In this document: positions 51,369 through 64,000 of the stretch, piece after piece
Position numbering within the stretch: the stretch's first letter is position 1
How the letters are laid out: each line of letters starts with the position of its first letter
Assembly (NCBI GenBank): GCA_964019165.1
Contig: OZ025287.1
Coordinates: 12,501-76,500, forward strand
Source: Mastigias papua
Taxonomy: Eukaryota; Cnidaria; Scyphozoa; Rhizostomeae; Mastigiidae
Length of the DNA stretch: 64,000 nt
Direction of reading: 5' to 3'
Translations under genes and position numbers: made by a program
Notes under the pieces: model-generated
What the model was told of the DNA's origin: nothing
The model's input: the letters and a program-made list of their open reading frames with translations, nothing else
The model's database searches: none

Positions 51369-54300
51369 ACTTCAGATTCGAAAGTTATGACAAAGCGAAA
51401 ATCTTTGCAAAACTAATGCAGTTACTTTTACATTGTAGCCGAAATGCTGGAAAACAAACAACCAAAATCAATTGCAGATTCAAACGTGAAATGTTGCTAT
51501 AGCCCAGGTAGCTTTTTCCAAAGTGACAAAAGTTACAATTTACAAAGTGCGAGTACAGCTAACAGCAACTCAATGGCACTCCAAATCAATACTACGACAA
51601 GGCACCCACTATCCGTCCAGTGATTCATTGTCTCTCAGCAAGTGGTAATGTCATCTCTGTACTGTGGACAGTCATCGTCTATTGCCGTTTCCGATTCTTT
51701 CCCATTCCATGTCTCTCTCCTCACAATCATTCCACTCTCGCTCTCACAAAATCACAAACACAAAACCACAAACACAAACACAAACACAAACACAAACACA
51801 AAACAAGCACAACAGCTCAAAAACATGTTACAGAACACACATCACATTTATCAACTAACTACTGCTATCTACTACTTCACACAGTAACTATGGACAGCTA
51901 CCAACTAATTACAACTACACCTCATACCTCCAATAGATAAATGAGCAAATAGATAATAGAGTAAATCAATCAGTAGATAAATCAACAACTCATCCATACC
52001 TCACACCATTAGCTTGTTTCCTTCAAACCAATTGTGCTCCATCTTCAGTGGCATATTCACTTTCATCTCCACTTCCATCTCCACTAGAATATATCCTGCT
52101 CCAGTTTTATCATGATCCAAAACAACTAGAAACCATTTGACAACACTGAAAACATACAGTCAGAACACTCAAATACGCTTACCTCTAGAAATTCACCTTA
52201 TCCACTGCTCCGTCAATCAAGGCTTTCTTGTCCTACACAGTCCTATAGCAACTCCACGCAAAATATGGTATGAAACTCGAGCTCAATGCCACGATAACGC
52301 ACTGCTCATCTACTTTGTCATCTACGGGCTCTAAGCAATCGGTCTCATATTCATTGCACTATCCACCGTCAACATCTATTTCCGTCGCCGATTCTCTCTC
52401 ATTCCATATCTCTCTCCTCACAATCACTCCACTCGCACTCTCACGAAATCACAAACACAAAACAAGCATAGTAACTCATAAACACGCTACAGAACACGTC
52501 ACATTTATCTAACAATTATCCTTTGTTTACAAGCAAACATTCAAACCCCAATAAATATATAAAAACATAAATATATCAATAGAAATAATGCATACCACGC
52601 AGCACTAAGTCTTCTCCTTCAAATAACTTGTGTTCCTTCTCTGGTTAAAGTCCTGCGCAGAATGGAGCAGCACCAATACCCAGTAGAACTAATCAATGAT
52701 GGTCATGAACTTCGGTTTTCATGCATTTACAGCTCTGTCTTGTCGGTAAGGTTACCGTCCTTTACTCTTGTTTCATTAACGACCTCATGCACTGCACCAT
52801 GGGGTACGTAACCCAGTATGGGAGGCTGTTTGGGTGCTACACCTTGCCCAAGGGTGACCCAGCACAGCAGCACTTAAGAGGTAGTGACATTCTCCTCAAA
52901 GCCACAGTAATCCTCAACTACGGCTGTGCTGCCGGATGTAGTTTAATGTCATACCCAGGACTAGATCAACCGATGCAAATTGACAATCACCAAATGTCAT
53001 CTAACATTAACATTAACAACATATGCAACTTTTCGCAAAGCAGCAAGCCTACCAAAGTTGTATTTGTATCCCAAAATCATTCAAACTAAACATTATTGAT
53101 AACTACTGCAGATTGGTGGAAAATTTTCAAACAACAACAAATTTGTCGAGGAAAAGTTCCAGCACTGCTTTGCTATTGTACCCAAAACTCATGAACATTC
53201 AAAGGTAGCAATAATTTCTCCAGCTAAAAACACACTACTACAGAAGGACACAGTTTGTAGTAATGAGGACTACTTCTCTTGCACTGAAGCCAAACACGAT
53301 ATAAAATCGAACTTACCCATATTTAGTGCGACTAGAAAGGAAGGTAAAAAACAACAAAACATTTTCCTACAAACTTAGCCCATTGCTTTTCAACTGCACC
53401 CAAACCTGCTGAAAACTGATATGTAACAATAATTATTTCAGACTAAACATTAAGACAGTAGAACGAATTTTCCGGAAACAATAACCAGTTCTGTTTAATT
53501 GTCGCCAATACCGATCTAAACTGAAAGCTAACAATATTTATTGTATACTAACTGGCACAAAATCTTCACACTTTTAGCATGAGAGTAAATCCATTGCTAT
53601 TGAACTTCAGCCAAAACTGGTGAAAACTCAAATATATAGAAATTAATTTTAAACGCAAAAACAATACGAAAGAAGCACAAATTTTGCACAAGCAAAGACC
53701 AGTTCTTTTGCATTGAAGCCAAAACCGATCTAATCTGAAAGTTCACAATATTCAATGGATTCTTACAAGTACCAAATCTGGGCACCTTTTGCAGTAAAGC
53801 AAGTATATTGCTTATGAACTGCAGCCAAAACTGGAGACGGCTCAAACTTTCACAATAATTTTACACGCAAAAACAATACCAAAAAAGCACAAATTTTACA
53901 AACAAAAAAGACCAGTTCTTTTGCATTGCAGCCAAAACCAATCTAATCTGAAAGTTCACAATATTCAATGGATTCTTACAAGTACCAACAACTCTGAGCA
54001 CTTTTTGCAGTAAAGCAAGTCTATTGCATTTCAACTACAGCCAAAACTATGTAAAACTCAAATACAGACACTAATTTTACAAGCCAAACAATACGAAAAA
54101 ACACAAATTTTACAGGAAAAAAAGACCAGTTCTTTTCCATTGCAGCCAAAACCAATCTAATCTGAAAGTTCACAATATTCAATGGATACTTACAAGTGCT
54201 AACTCTGAGCACATTTCGCAGTAAAGCAAGTCTATTGCATTTCAACTGCAGCCAAAACTAGAGAAAACTCAAATATAGACACTAATTTTACAAGCCAAAC

Positions 54301-54714
54301 AATATGAAAAAACACAAATTTTACTGGAAAAACAGACCAGTTCTTTTCCATTGCAGCCAAAACCAATCTAATCTGACAATTGACAATATTCAATGGATTC
54401 TTACAAGTACCAACAACTCTGAGCACTTTTTGCAGTAAAGCAAGTCTATTGCATTTGAATTGCAGCCAAAACTGGAGAAACCTCAAATATAGGCACTAAT
54501 TTTACAAGCAAGACAATACGAAACAAGCACAAAATTTGCACAAATGAAGAACAGGTCTTTTGCGTTGCAGCCAACACCAATATACAATGAAAGGCACCAA
54601 TATTCATTGCATACTGACACGTAATACAACATAAAACATTTTTGCAGTTAAGTAAGCTCATCCCCTTTGTATTGCAACCAAAACTGAAGAACATTCAAAC
54701 TCACCAAAATTTTT
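51369..54714 (+). repeat. HOR unit U13 (3,346 bp)
   Basis: Matches U11 in monomer order, CAACAACAAATTTG and the extra T. It also carries three out-of-phase variants: CATCTCTGTACTG (shared with U14), CACGCAAAATATGG (shared with U6) and CAGTAGAACGAA (otherwise even units). Confidence 0.92.
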
Positions 54715-57700
54715 ACTTCAGATTCGAAAGTTATGACAAAGCGAAAATCTTTGCAAAACTAATGCAGTTACTTTTACATTGTAGCCGAAATGCTGGAAAA
54801 CAAACAACCAAAATCAATTGCAGATTCAAACGTGAAATGTTGCTATAGCCCAGGTAGCTTTTTCCAAAGTGACAAAAGTTACAATTTACAAAGTGCGAGT
54901 ACAGCTAACAGCAACTCAATGGCACTCCAAATCAATACTACGACAAGGCACCCACTATCCGTCCAGTGATTCATTGTCTCTCAGCAAGTGGTAATGTCAT
55001 CTCTGTACTGTGGACAGTCATCGTCTATTGCCGTTTCCGATTCTTTCCCATTCCATGTCTCTCTCCTCACAATCATTCCACTCTCGCTCTCACAAAATCA
55101 CAAACACAAAACCACAAACACAAACACAAACACAAACACAAACACAAAACAAGCACAACAGCTCAAAAACATGTTACAGAACACACATCACATTTATCAA
55201 CTAACTACTGCTATCTACTACTTCACACAGTAACTATGGACAGCTACCAACTAATTACAACTACACCTCATACCTCCAATAGATAAATGAGCAAATAGAT
55301 AATAGAGTAAATCAATCAGTAGATAAATCAACAACTCATCCATACCTCACACCATTAGCTTGTTTCCTTCAAACCAATTGTGCTCCATCTTCAGTGGCAT
55401 ATTCACTTTCATCTCCACTTCCATCTCCACTAGAATATATCCTGCTCCAGTTTTATCATGATCCAAAACAACTAGAAACCATTTGACAACACTGAAAACA
55501 TACAGTCAGAACACTCAAATACGCTTACCTCTAGAAATTCACCTTATCCACTGCTCCGTCAATCAAGGCTTTCTTGTCCTACACAGTCCTATAGCAACTC
55601 CACGCGAAATATGGTATGAAACTCGAGCTCAATGCCACGATAACGCACTGCTCATCTACTTTGTCATCTACGGGCTCTAAGCAATCGGTCTCATATTCAT
55701 TGCACTATCCACCGTCAACATCTATTTCCGTCGCCGATTCTCTCTCATTCCATATCTCTCTCCTCACAATCACTCCACTCGCACTCTCACGAAATCACAA
55801 ACACAAAACAAGCATAGTAACTCATAAACACGCTACAGAACACGTCACATTTATCTAACAATTATCCTTTGTTTACAAGCAAACATTCAAACCCCAATAA
55901 ATATATAAAAACATAAATATATCAATAGAAATAATGCATACCACGCAGCACTAAGTCTTCTCCTTCAAATAACTTGTGTTCCTTCTCTGGTTAAAGTCCT
56001 GCGCAGAATGGAGCAGCACCAATACCCAGTAGAACTAATCAATGATGGTCATGAACTTCGGTTTTCATGCATTTACAGCTCTGTCTTGTCGGTAAGGTTA
56101 CCGTCCTTTACTCTTGTTTCATTAACGACCTCATGCACTGCACCATGGGGTACGTAACCCAGTATGGGAGGCTGTTTGGGTGCTACACCTTGCCCAAGGG
56201 TGACCCAGCACAGCAGCACTTAAGAGGTAGTGACATTCTCCTCAAAGCCACAGTAATCCTCAACTACGGCTGTGCTGCCGGATGTAGTTTAATGTCATAC
56301 CCAGGACTAGATCAACCGATGCAAATTGACAATCACCAAATGTCATCTAACATTAACATTAACAACATATGCAACTTTTCGCAAAGCAGCAAGCCTACCA
56401 AAGTTGTATTTGTATCCCAAAATCATTCAAACTAAACATTATTGATAACTACTGCAGATTGGTGGAAAATTTTCAAACAATAACAAATTTGTCGAGGAAA
56501 AGTTCCAGCACTGCTTTGCTATTGTACCCAAAACTCATGAACATTCAAAGGTAGCAATAATTTCTCCAGCTAAAAACACACTACTACAGAAGGACACAGT
56601 TTGTAGTAATGAGGACTACTTCTCTTGCACTGAAGCCAAACACGATATAAAATCGAACTTACCCATATTTAGTGCGACTAGAAAGGAAGGTAAAAAACAA
56701 CAAAACATTTTCCTACAAACTTAGCCCATTGCTTTTCAACTGCACCCAAACCTGCTGAAAACTGATATGTAACAATAATTATTTCAGACTAAACATTAAG
56801 ACAGTAGCACGAATTTTCCGGAAACAATAACCAGTTCTGTTTAATTGTCGCCAATACCGATCTAAACTGAAAGCTAACAATATTTATTGTATACTAACTG
56901 GCACAAAATCTTCACACTTTTAGCATGAGAGTAAATCCATTGCTATTGAACTTCAGCCAAAACTGGTGAAAACTCAAATATATAGAAATTAATTTTAAAC
57001 GCAAAAACAATACGAAAGAAGCACAAATTTTGCACAAGCAAAGACCAGTTCTTTTGCATTGAAGCCAAAACCGATCTAATCTGAAAGTTCACAATATTCA
57101 ATGGATTCTTACAAGTACCAAATCTGGGCACCTTTTGCAGTAAAGCAAGTATATTGCTTATGAACTGCAGCCAAAACTGGAGACGGCTCAAACTTTCACA
57201 ATAATTTTACACGCAAAAACAATACGAAAAAAGCAAAAATTTTACAAACAAAACAGACCAGTTCTTTTGCATTGCAGCCAAAACCAATCTAATCTGAAAG
57301 TTCACACTATTCAATGGATACTTACAAGTGCTAACTCTCAGCACATTTCGCAGTAAAGCAAGTCTATTGCATTTCAACTGCAGCCAAAACTATGTAAAAC
57401 TCAAATACAGACACTAATTTTACAAGCAAAACAATACGAAAAAAGCACAAATTTTACAGGAAAAACGGACCAGTTCTTTTCCATTGCAGCCAAAACCAAT
57501 CTAATCTGAAAGTTCACAATATTCAATGGATACTTACAAGTGCTAACTCTGAGCACATTTCGCAGTAAAGCAAGTCTATTGCATTTCAACTGCAGCCAAA
57601 ACTAGAGAAAACTCAAATATAGACACTAATTTTACAAGCCAAACAATATGAAAAAACACAAATTTTACTGGAAAAACAGACCAGTTCTTTTCCATTGCAG

Positions 57701-58482
57701 CCAAAACCAATCTAATCTGACAATTGACAATATTCAATGGATTCTTACAAGTACCAACAACTCTGAGCACTTTTTGCAGTAAAGCAAGTCTATTGCATTT
57801 CAACTACAGCCAAAACTATGTAAAACTCAAATACAGACACTAATTTTACAAGCCAAACAATACGAAAAAACACAAATTTTACAGGAAAAAAAGACCAGTT
57901 CTTTTCCATTGCAGCCAAAACCAATCTAATCTGAAAGTTCACAATATTCAATGGATACTTACAAGTGCTAACTCTGAGCACATTTCGCAGTAAAGCAAGT
58001 CTATTGCATTTCAACTGCAGCCAAAACTAGAGAAAACTCAAATATAGACACTAATTTTACAAGCCAAACAATATGAAAAAACACAAATTTTACTGGAAAA
58101 ACAGACCAGTTCTTTTCCATTGCAGCCAAAACCAATCTAATCTGACAATTGACAATATTCAATGGATTCTTACAAGTACCAACAACTCTGAGCACTTTTT
58201 GCAGTAAAGCAACTCTATTGCATTTGAATTGCAGCCAAAACTGGAGAAACCTCAAATATAGGCACTAATTTTACAAGCAAGACAATACGAAACAAGCACA
58301 AAATTTGCACAAATGAAGAACAGGTCTTTTGCGTTGCAGCCAACACCAATATACAATGAAAGGCACCAATATTCATTGCATACTGACACGTAATACAACA
58401 TAAAACATTTTTGCAGTTAAGTAAGCTCATCCCCTTTGTATTGCAACCAAAACTGAAGAACATTCAAACTCACCAAAATTTT
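54715..58482 (+). repeat. HOR unit U14 (3,768 bp)
   Basis: Long partner of the third dimer. It differs from U10 and U12 in the order and kind of its optional monomers (57576-57803 carries the TTTACTGG kind where U12 has another). It has CATCTCTGTACTG like U13 and the CAGTAGCACGAA form unlike U10 and U12. Confidence 0.92.
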
Positions 58483-61400
58483 ACTTCAGATTCGAAAGTT
58501 ATGACAAAGCGAAAATCTTTGCAAAACTAATGCAGTTACTTTTACATTGTAGCCGAAATGCTGGAAAACAAACAACCAAAATCAATTGCAGATTCAAACG
58601 TGAAATGTTGCTATAGCCCAGGTAGCTTTTTCCAAAGTGACAAAAGTTACAATTTACAAAGTGCGAGTACAGCTAACAGCAACTCAATGGCACTCCAAAT
58701 CAATACTACGACAAGGCACCCACTATCCGTCCAGTGATTCATTGTCTCTCAGCAAGTGGTAATGTCATCTTTGTACTGTGGACAGTCATCGTCTATTGCC
58801 GTTTCCGATTCTTTCCCATTCCATGTCTCTCTCCTCACAATCATTCCACTCTCGCTCTCACAAAATCACAAACACAAAACCACAAACACAAACACAAACA
58901 CAAACACAAACACAAAACAAGCACAACAGCTCAAAAACATGTTACAGAACACACATCACATTTATCAACTAACTACTGCTATCTACTACTTCACACAGTA
59001 ACTATGGACAGCTACCAACTAATTACAACTACACCTCATACCTCCAATAGATAAATGAGCAAATAGATAATAGAGTAAATCAATCAGTAGATAAATCAAC
59101 AACTCATCCATACCTCACACCATTAGCTTGTTTCCTTCAAACCAATTGTGCTCCATCTTCAGTGGCATATTCACTTTCATCTCCACTTCCATCTCCACTA
59201 GAATATATCCTGCTCCAGTTTTATCATGATCCAGAACAACTAGAAACCATTTGACAACACTGAAAACATACAGTCAGAACACTCAAATACGCTTACCTCT
59301 AGAAATTCACCTTATCCACTGCTCCGTCAATCAAGGCTTTCTTGTCCTACACAGTCCTATAGCAACTCCACGCGAAATATGGTATGAAACTCGAGCTCAA
59401 TGCCACGATAACGCACTGCTCATCTACTTTGTCATCTACGGGCTCTAAGCAATCGGTCTCATATTCATTGCACTATCCACCGTCAACATCTATTTCCGTC
59501 GCCGATTCTCTCTCATTCCATATCTCTCTCCTCACAATCACTCCACTCGCACTCTCACGAAATCACAAACACAAAACAAGCATAGTAACTCATAAACACG
59601 CTACAGAACACGTCACATTTATCTAACAATTATCCTTTGTTTACAAGCAAACATTCAAACCCCAATAAATATATAAAAACATAAATATATCAATAGAAAT
59701 AATGCATACCACGCAGCACTAAGTCTTCTCCTTCAAATAACTTGTGTTCCTTCTCTGGTTAAAGTCCTGCGCAGAATGGAGCAGCACCAATACCCAGTAG
59801 AACTAATCAATGATGGTCATGAACTTCGGTTTTCATGCATTTACAGCTCTGTCTTGTCGGTAAGGTTACCGTCCTTTACTCTTGTTTCATTAACGACCTC
59901 ATGCACTGCACCATGGGGTACGTAACCCAGTATGGGAGGCTGTTTGGGTGCTACACCTTGCCCAAGGGTGACCCAGCACAGCAGCACTTAAGAGGTAGTG
60001 ACATTCTCCTCAAAGCCACAGTAATCCTCAACTACGGCTGTGCTGCCGGATGTAGTTTAATGTCATACCCAGGACTAGATCAACCGATGCAAATTGACAA
60101 TCACCAAATGTCATCTAACATTAACATTAACAACATATGCAACTTTTCGCAAAGCAGCAAGCCTACCAAAGTTGTATTTGTATCCCAAAATCATTCAAAC
60201 TAAACATTATTGATAACTACTGCAGATTGGTGGAAAATTTTCAAACAACAACAAATTTGTCGAGGAAAAGTTCCAGCACTGCTTTGCTATTGTACCCAAA
60301 ACTCATGAACATTCAAAGGTAGCAATAATTTCTCCAGCTAAAAACACACTACTACAGAAGGACACAGTTTGTAGTAATGAGGACTACTTCTCTTGCACTG
60401 AAGCCAAACACGATATAAAATCGAACTTACCCATATTTAGTGCGACTAGAAAGGAAGGTAAAAAACAACAAAACATTTTCCTACAAACTTAGCCCATTGC
60501 TTTTCAACTGCACCCAAACCTGCTGAAAACTGATATGTAACAATAATTATTTCAGACTAAACATTAAGACAGTAGCACGAATTTTCCGGAAACAATAACC
60601 AGTTCTGTTTAATTGTCGCCAATACCGATCTAAACTGAAAGCTAACAATATTTATTGTATACTAACTGGCACAAAATCTTCACACTTTTAGCATGAGAGT
60701 AAATCCATTGCTATTGAACTTCAGCCAAAACTGGTGAAAACTCAAATATATAGAAATTAATTTTAAACGCAAAAACAATACGAAAGAAGCACAAATTTTG
60801 CACAAGCAAAGACCAGTTCTTTTGCATTGAAGCCAAAACCGATCTAATCTGAAAGTTCACAATATTCAATGGATTCTTACAAGTACCAAATCTGGGCACC
60901 TTTTGCAGTAAAGCAAGTATATTGCTTATGAACTGCAGCCAAAACTGGAGACGGCTCAAACTTTCACAATAATTTTACACGCAAAAACAATACCAAAAAA
61001 GCACAAATTTTACAAACAAAAAAGACCAGTTCTTTTGCATTGCAGCCAAAACCAATCTAATCTGAAAGTTCACAATATTCAATGGATTCTTACAAGTACC
61101 AACAACTCTGAGCACTTTTTGCAGTAAAGCAAGTCTATTGCATTTCAACTACAGCCAAAACTATGTAAAACTCAAATACAGACACTAATTTTACAAGCCA
61201 AACAATACGAAAAAACACAAATTTTACAGGAAAAAAAGACCAGTTCTTTTCCATTGCAGCCAAAACCAATCTAATCTGAAAGTTCACAATATTCAATGGA
61301 TACTTACAAGTGCTAACTCTGAGCACATTTCGCAGTAAAGCAAGTCTATTGCATTTCAACTGCAGCCAAAACTAGAGAAAACTCAAATATAGACACTAAT

Positions 61401-61828
61401 TTTACAAGCCAAACAATATGAAAAAACACAAATTTTACTGGAAAAACAGACCAGTTCTTTTCCATTGCAGCCAAAACCAATCTAATCTGACAATTGACAA
61501 TATTCAATGGATTCTTACAAGTACCAACAACTCTGAGCACTTTTTGCAGTAAAGCAACTCTATTGCATTTGAATTGCAGCCAAAACTGGAGAAACCTCAA
61601 ATATAGGCACTAATTTTACAAGCAAGACAATACGAAACAAGCACAAAATTTGCACAAATGAAGAACAGGTCTTTTGCGTTGCAGCCAACACCAATATACA
61701 ATGAAAGGCACCAATATTCATTGCATACTGACACGTAATACAACATAAAACATTTTTGCAGTTAAGTAAGCTCATCCCCTTTGTATTGCAACCAAAACTG
61801 AAGAACATTCAAACTCACCAAAATTTTT
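58483..61828 (+). repeat. HOR unit U15 (3,346 bp)
   Basis: Matches U11 and U13, including CAACAACAAATTTG (about 60245) and the extra T near 61823. It has a private GATCCAGAACAAC change near 59228. Confidence 0.92.
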
Positions 61829-64000
61829 ACTTCAGATTCGAAAGTTATGACAAAGCGAAAATCTTTGCAAAACTAATGCAGTTACTTTTACATTGTAGCC
61901 GAAATGCTGGAAAACAAACAACCAAAATCAATTGCAGATTCAAACGTGAAATGTTGCTATAGCCCAGGTAGCTTTTTCCAAAGTGACAAAAGTTACAATT
62001 TACAAAGTGCGAGTACAGCTAACAGCAACTCAATGGCACTCCAAATCAATACTACGACAAGGCACCCACTATCCGTCCAGTGATTCATTGTCTCTCAGCA
62101 AGTGGTAATGTCATCTTTGTACTGTGGACAGTCATCGTCTATTGCCGTTTCCGATTCTTTCCCATTCCATGTCTCTCTCCTCACAATCATTCCACTCTCG
62201 CTCTCACAAAATCACAAACACAAAACCACAAACACAAACACAAACACAAACACAAACACAAAACAAGCACAACAGCTCAAAAACATGTTACAGAACACAC
62301 ATCACATTTATCAACTAACTACTGCTATCTACTACTTCACACAGTAACTATGGACAGCTACCAACTAATTACAACTACACCTCATACCTCCAATAGATAA
62401 ATGAGCAAATAGATAATAGAGTAAATCAATCAGTAGATAAATCAACAACTCATCCATACCTCACACCATTAGCTTGTTTCCTTCAAACCAATTGTGCTCC
62501 ATCTTCAGTGGCATATTCACTTTCATCTCCACTTCCATCTCCACTAGAATATATCCTGCTCCAGTTTTATCATGATCCAAAACAACTAGAAACCATTTGA
62601 CAACACTGAAAACATACAGTCAGAACACTCAAATACGCTTACCTCTAGAAATTCACCTTATCCACTGCTCCGTCAATCAAGGCTTTCTTGTCCTACACAG
62701 TCCTATAGCAACTCCACGCGAAATATGGTATGAAACTCGAGCTCAATGCCACGATAACGCACTGCTCATCTACTTTGTCATCTACGGGCTCTAAGCAATC
62801 GGTCTCATATTCATTGCACTATCCACCGTCAACATCTATTTCCGTCGCCGATTCTCTCTCATTCCATATCTCTCTCCTCACAATCACTCCACTCGCACTC
62901 TCACGAAATCACAAACACAAAACAAGCATAGTAACTCATAAACACGCTACAGAACACGTCACATTTATCTAACAATTATCCTTTGTTTACAAGCAAACAT
63001 TCAAACCCCAATAAATATATAAAAACATAAATATATCAATAGAAATAATGCATACCACGCAGCACTAAGTCTTCTCCTTCAAATAACTTGTGTTCCTTCT
63101 CTGGTTAAAGTCCTGCGCAGAATGGAGCAGCACCAATACCCAGTAGAACTAATCAATGATGGTCATGAACTTCGGTTTTCATGCATTTACAGCTCTGTCT
63201 TGTCGGTAAGGTTACCGTCCTTTACTCTTGTTTCATTAACGACCTCATGCACTGCACCATGGGGTACGTAACCCAGTATGGGAGGCTGTTTGGGTGCTAC
63301 ACCTTGCCCAAGGGTGACCCAGCACAGCAGCACTTAAGAGGTAGTGACATTCTCCTCAAAGCCACAGTAATCCTCAACTACGGCTGTGCTGCCGGATGTA
63401 GTTTAATGTCATACCCAGGACTAGATCAACCGATGCAAATTGACAATCACCAAATGTCATCTAACATTAACATTAACAACATATGCAACTTTTCGCAAAG
63501 CAGCAAGCCTACCAAAGTTGTATTTGTATCCCAAAATCATTCAAACTAAACATTATTGATAACTACTGCAGATTGGTGGAAAATTTTCAAACAATAACAA
63601 ATTTGTCGAGGAAAAGTTCCAGCACTGCTTTGCTATTGTACCCAAAACTCATGAACATTCAAAGGTAGCAATAATTTCTCCAGCTAAAAACACACTACTA
63701 CAGAAGGACACAGTTTGTAGTAATGAGGACTACTTCTCTTGCACTGAAGCCAAACACGATATAAAATCGAACTTACCCATATTTAGTGCGACTAGAAAGG
63801 AAGGTAAAAAACAACAAAACATTTTCCTACAAACTTAGCCCATTGCTTTTCAACTGCACCCAAACCTGCTGAAAACTGATATGTAACAATAATTATTTCA
63901 GACTAAACATTAAGACAGTAGAACGAATTTTCCGGAAACAATAACCAGTTCTGTTTAATTGTCGCCAATACCGATCTAAACTGAAAGCTAACAATATTTA
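61829..64000 (+). repeat. HOR unit U16 (partial, cut by window end)
   Basis: Core and first core-adjacent monomers only. It has CAGTAGAACGAA (about 63918) as in U10 and U12, which is the expected long-partner phase. The array clearly continues to the right. Confidence 0.92.

Larger units (their letters stand above)
47600..54714 (+). repeat. 7,115-bp dimeric super-unit, copy 2 (U12+U13)
   Basis: Same long/short order as copy 1. The extra T before the right boundary falls at the same place in both. Confidence 0.88.
54715..61828 (+). repeat. 7,114-bp dimeric super-unit, copy 3 (U14+U15)
   Basis: Same long/short order. The short half is the same as before; the long half has a rearranged monomer block with the same total monomer number. 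Confidence 0.86.

Noticed and set aside
3231..64000. CRISPR array
   Set aside because: Repeats are far too long, spacers are absent, and the context is eukaryotic satellite DNA.

Overview
The window looks like eukaryotic subtelomeric or pericentromeric heterochromatin, most likely from an animal (inference). The left 3.2 kb is an array of TTAGGG repeats, perfect in places and degenerate elsewhere. The remaining 60.8 kb is one AT-rich satellite family organised as a higher-order repeat (HOR). I see no convincing protein-coding gene, rRNA, tRNA, CRISPR array or bacterial operon. The open frames present are short and repeat with the satellite. The TTAGGG motif is shared by vertebrates, many invertebrates, fungi and some protists, so the species cannot be named from sequence alone.

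Layout: (1) 1-3230, telomere-like G/T-rich DNA with a near-perfect TTAGGG core at 151-446 and a partial 1,356-bp tandem duplication. (2) 3231-6078, a truncated, diverged satellite unit (U0) fused directly to the telomere-like DNA, followed by about 13 monomers of a 211-bp satellite. (3) 6079-64000, sixteen tandem head-to-tail units (U1-U16, the last cut by the window end). Each unit has a core of about 1.7 kb that is not built from the 211-bp satellite, plus a block of 211-bp monomers.

The repeat is hierarchical. Half-monomers of about 105 bp form 211-bp monomers, and these form 633-, 1,062- and 1,485-bp local duplications. Above them are HOR units on a length ladder of about 3,131, 3,346, 3,557 and 3,769 bp, set by 1, 2, 3 or 4 optional monomers. 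From 40485 on, units of 3,769 and 3,346 bp alternate and form a 7,115-bp dimer present three times. U0, U1 and parts of U2 and U3 form an older, diverged edge next to the telomere-like DNA. U4-U16 are nearly identical by eye and carry a 40-bp segment that U1-U3 lack. U3 contains a switch between the two subfamilies within 60 bp.

Nothing in the window works together as a pathway. Its interest lies in how the array grew: unequal exchange, monomer-number change, sequence transfer between units, a telomere-like/satellite fusion, and two short core segments (a conserved 132-bp GC-richer island and a minus-strand reading frame) that may be relics of older functional or mobile DNA. With units this similar, assembly error is a real alternative for the exact copy number and order.
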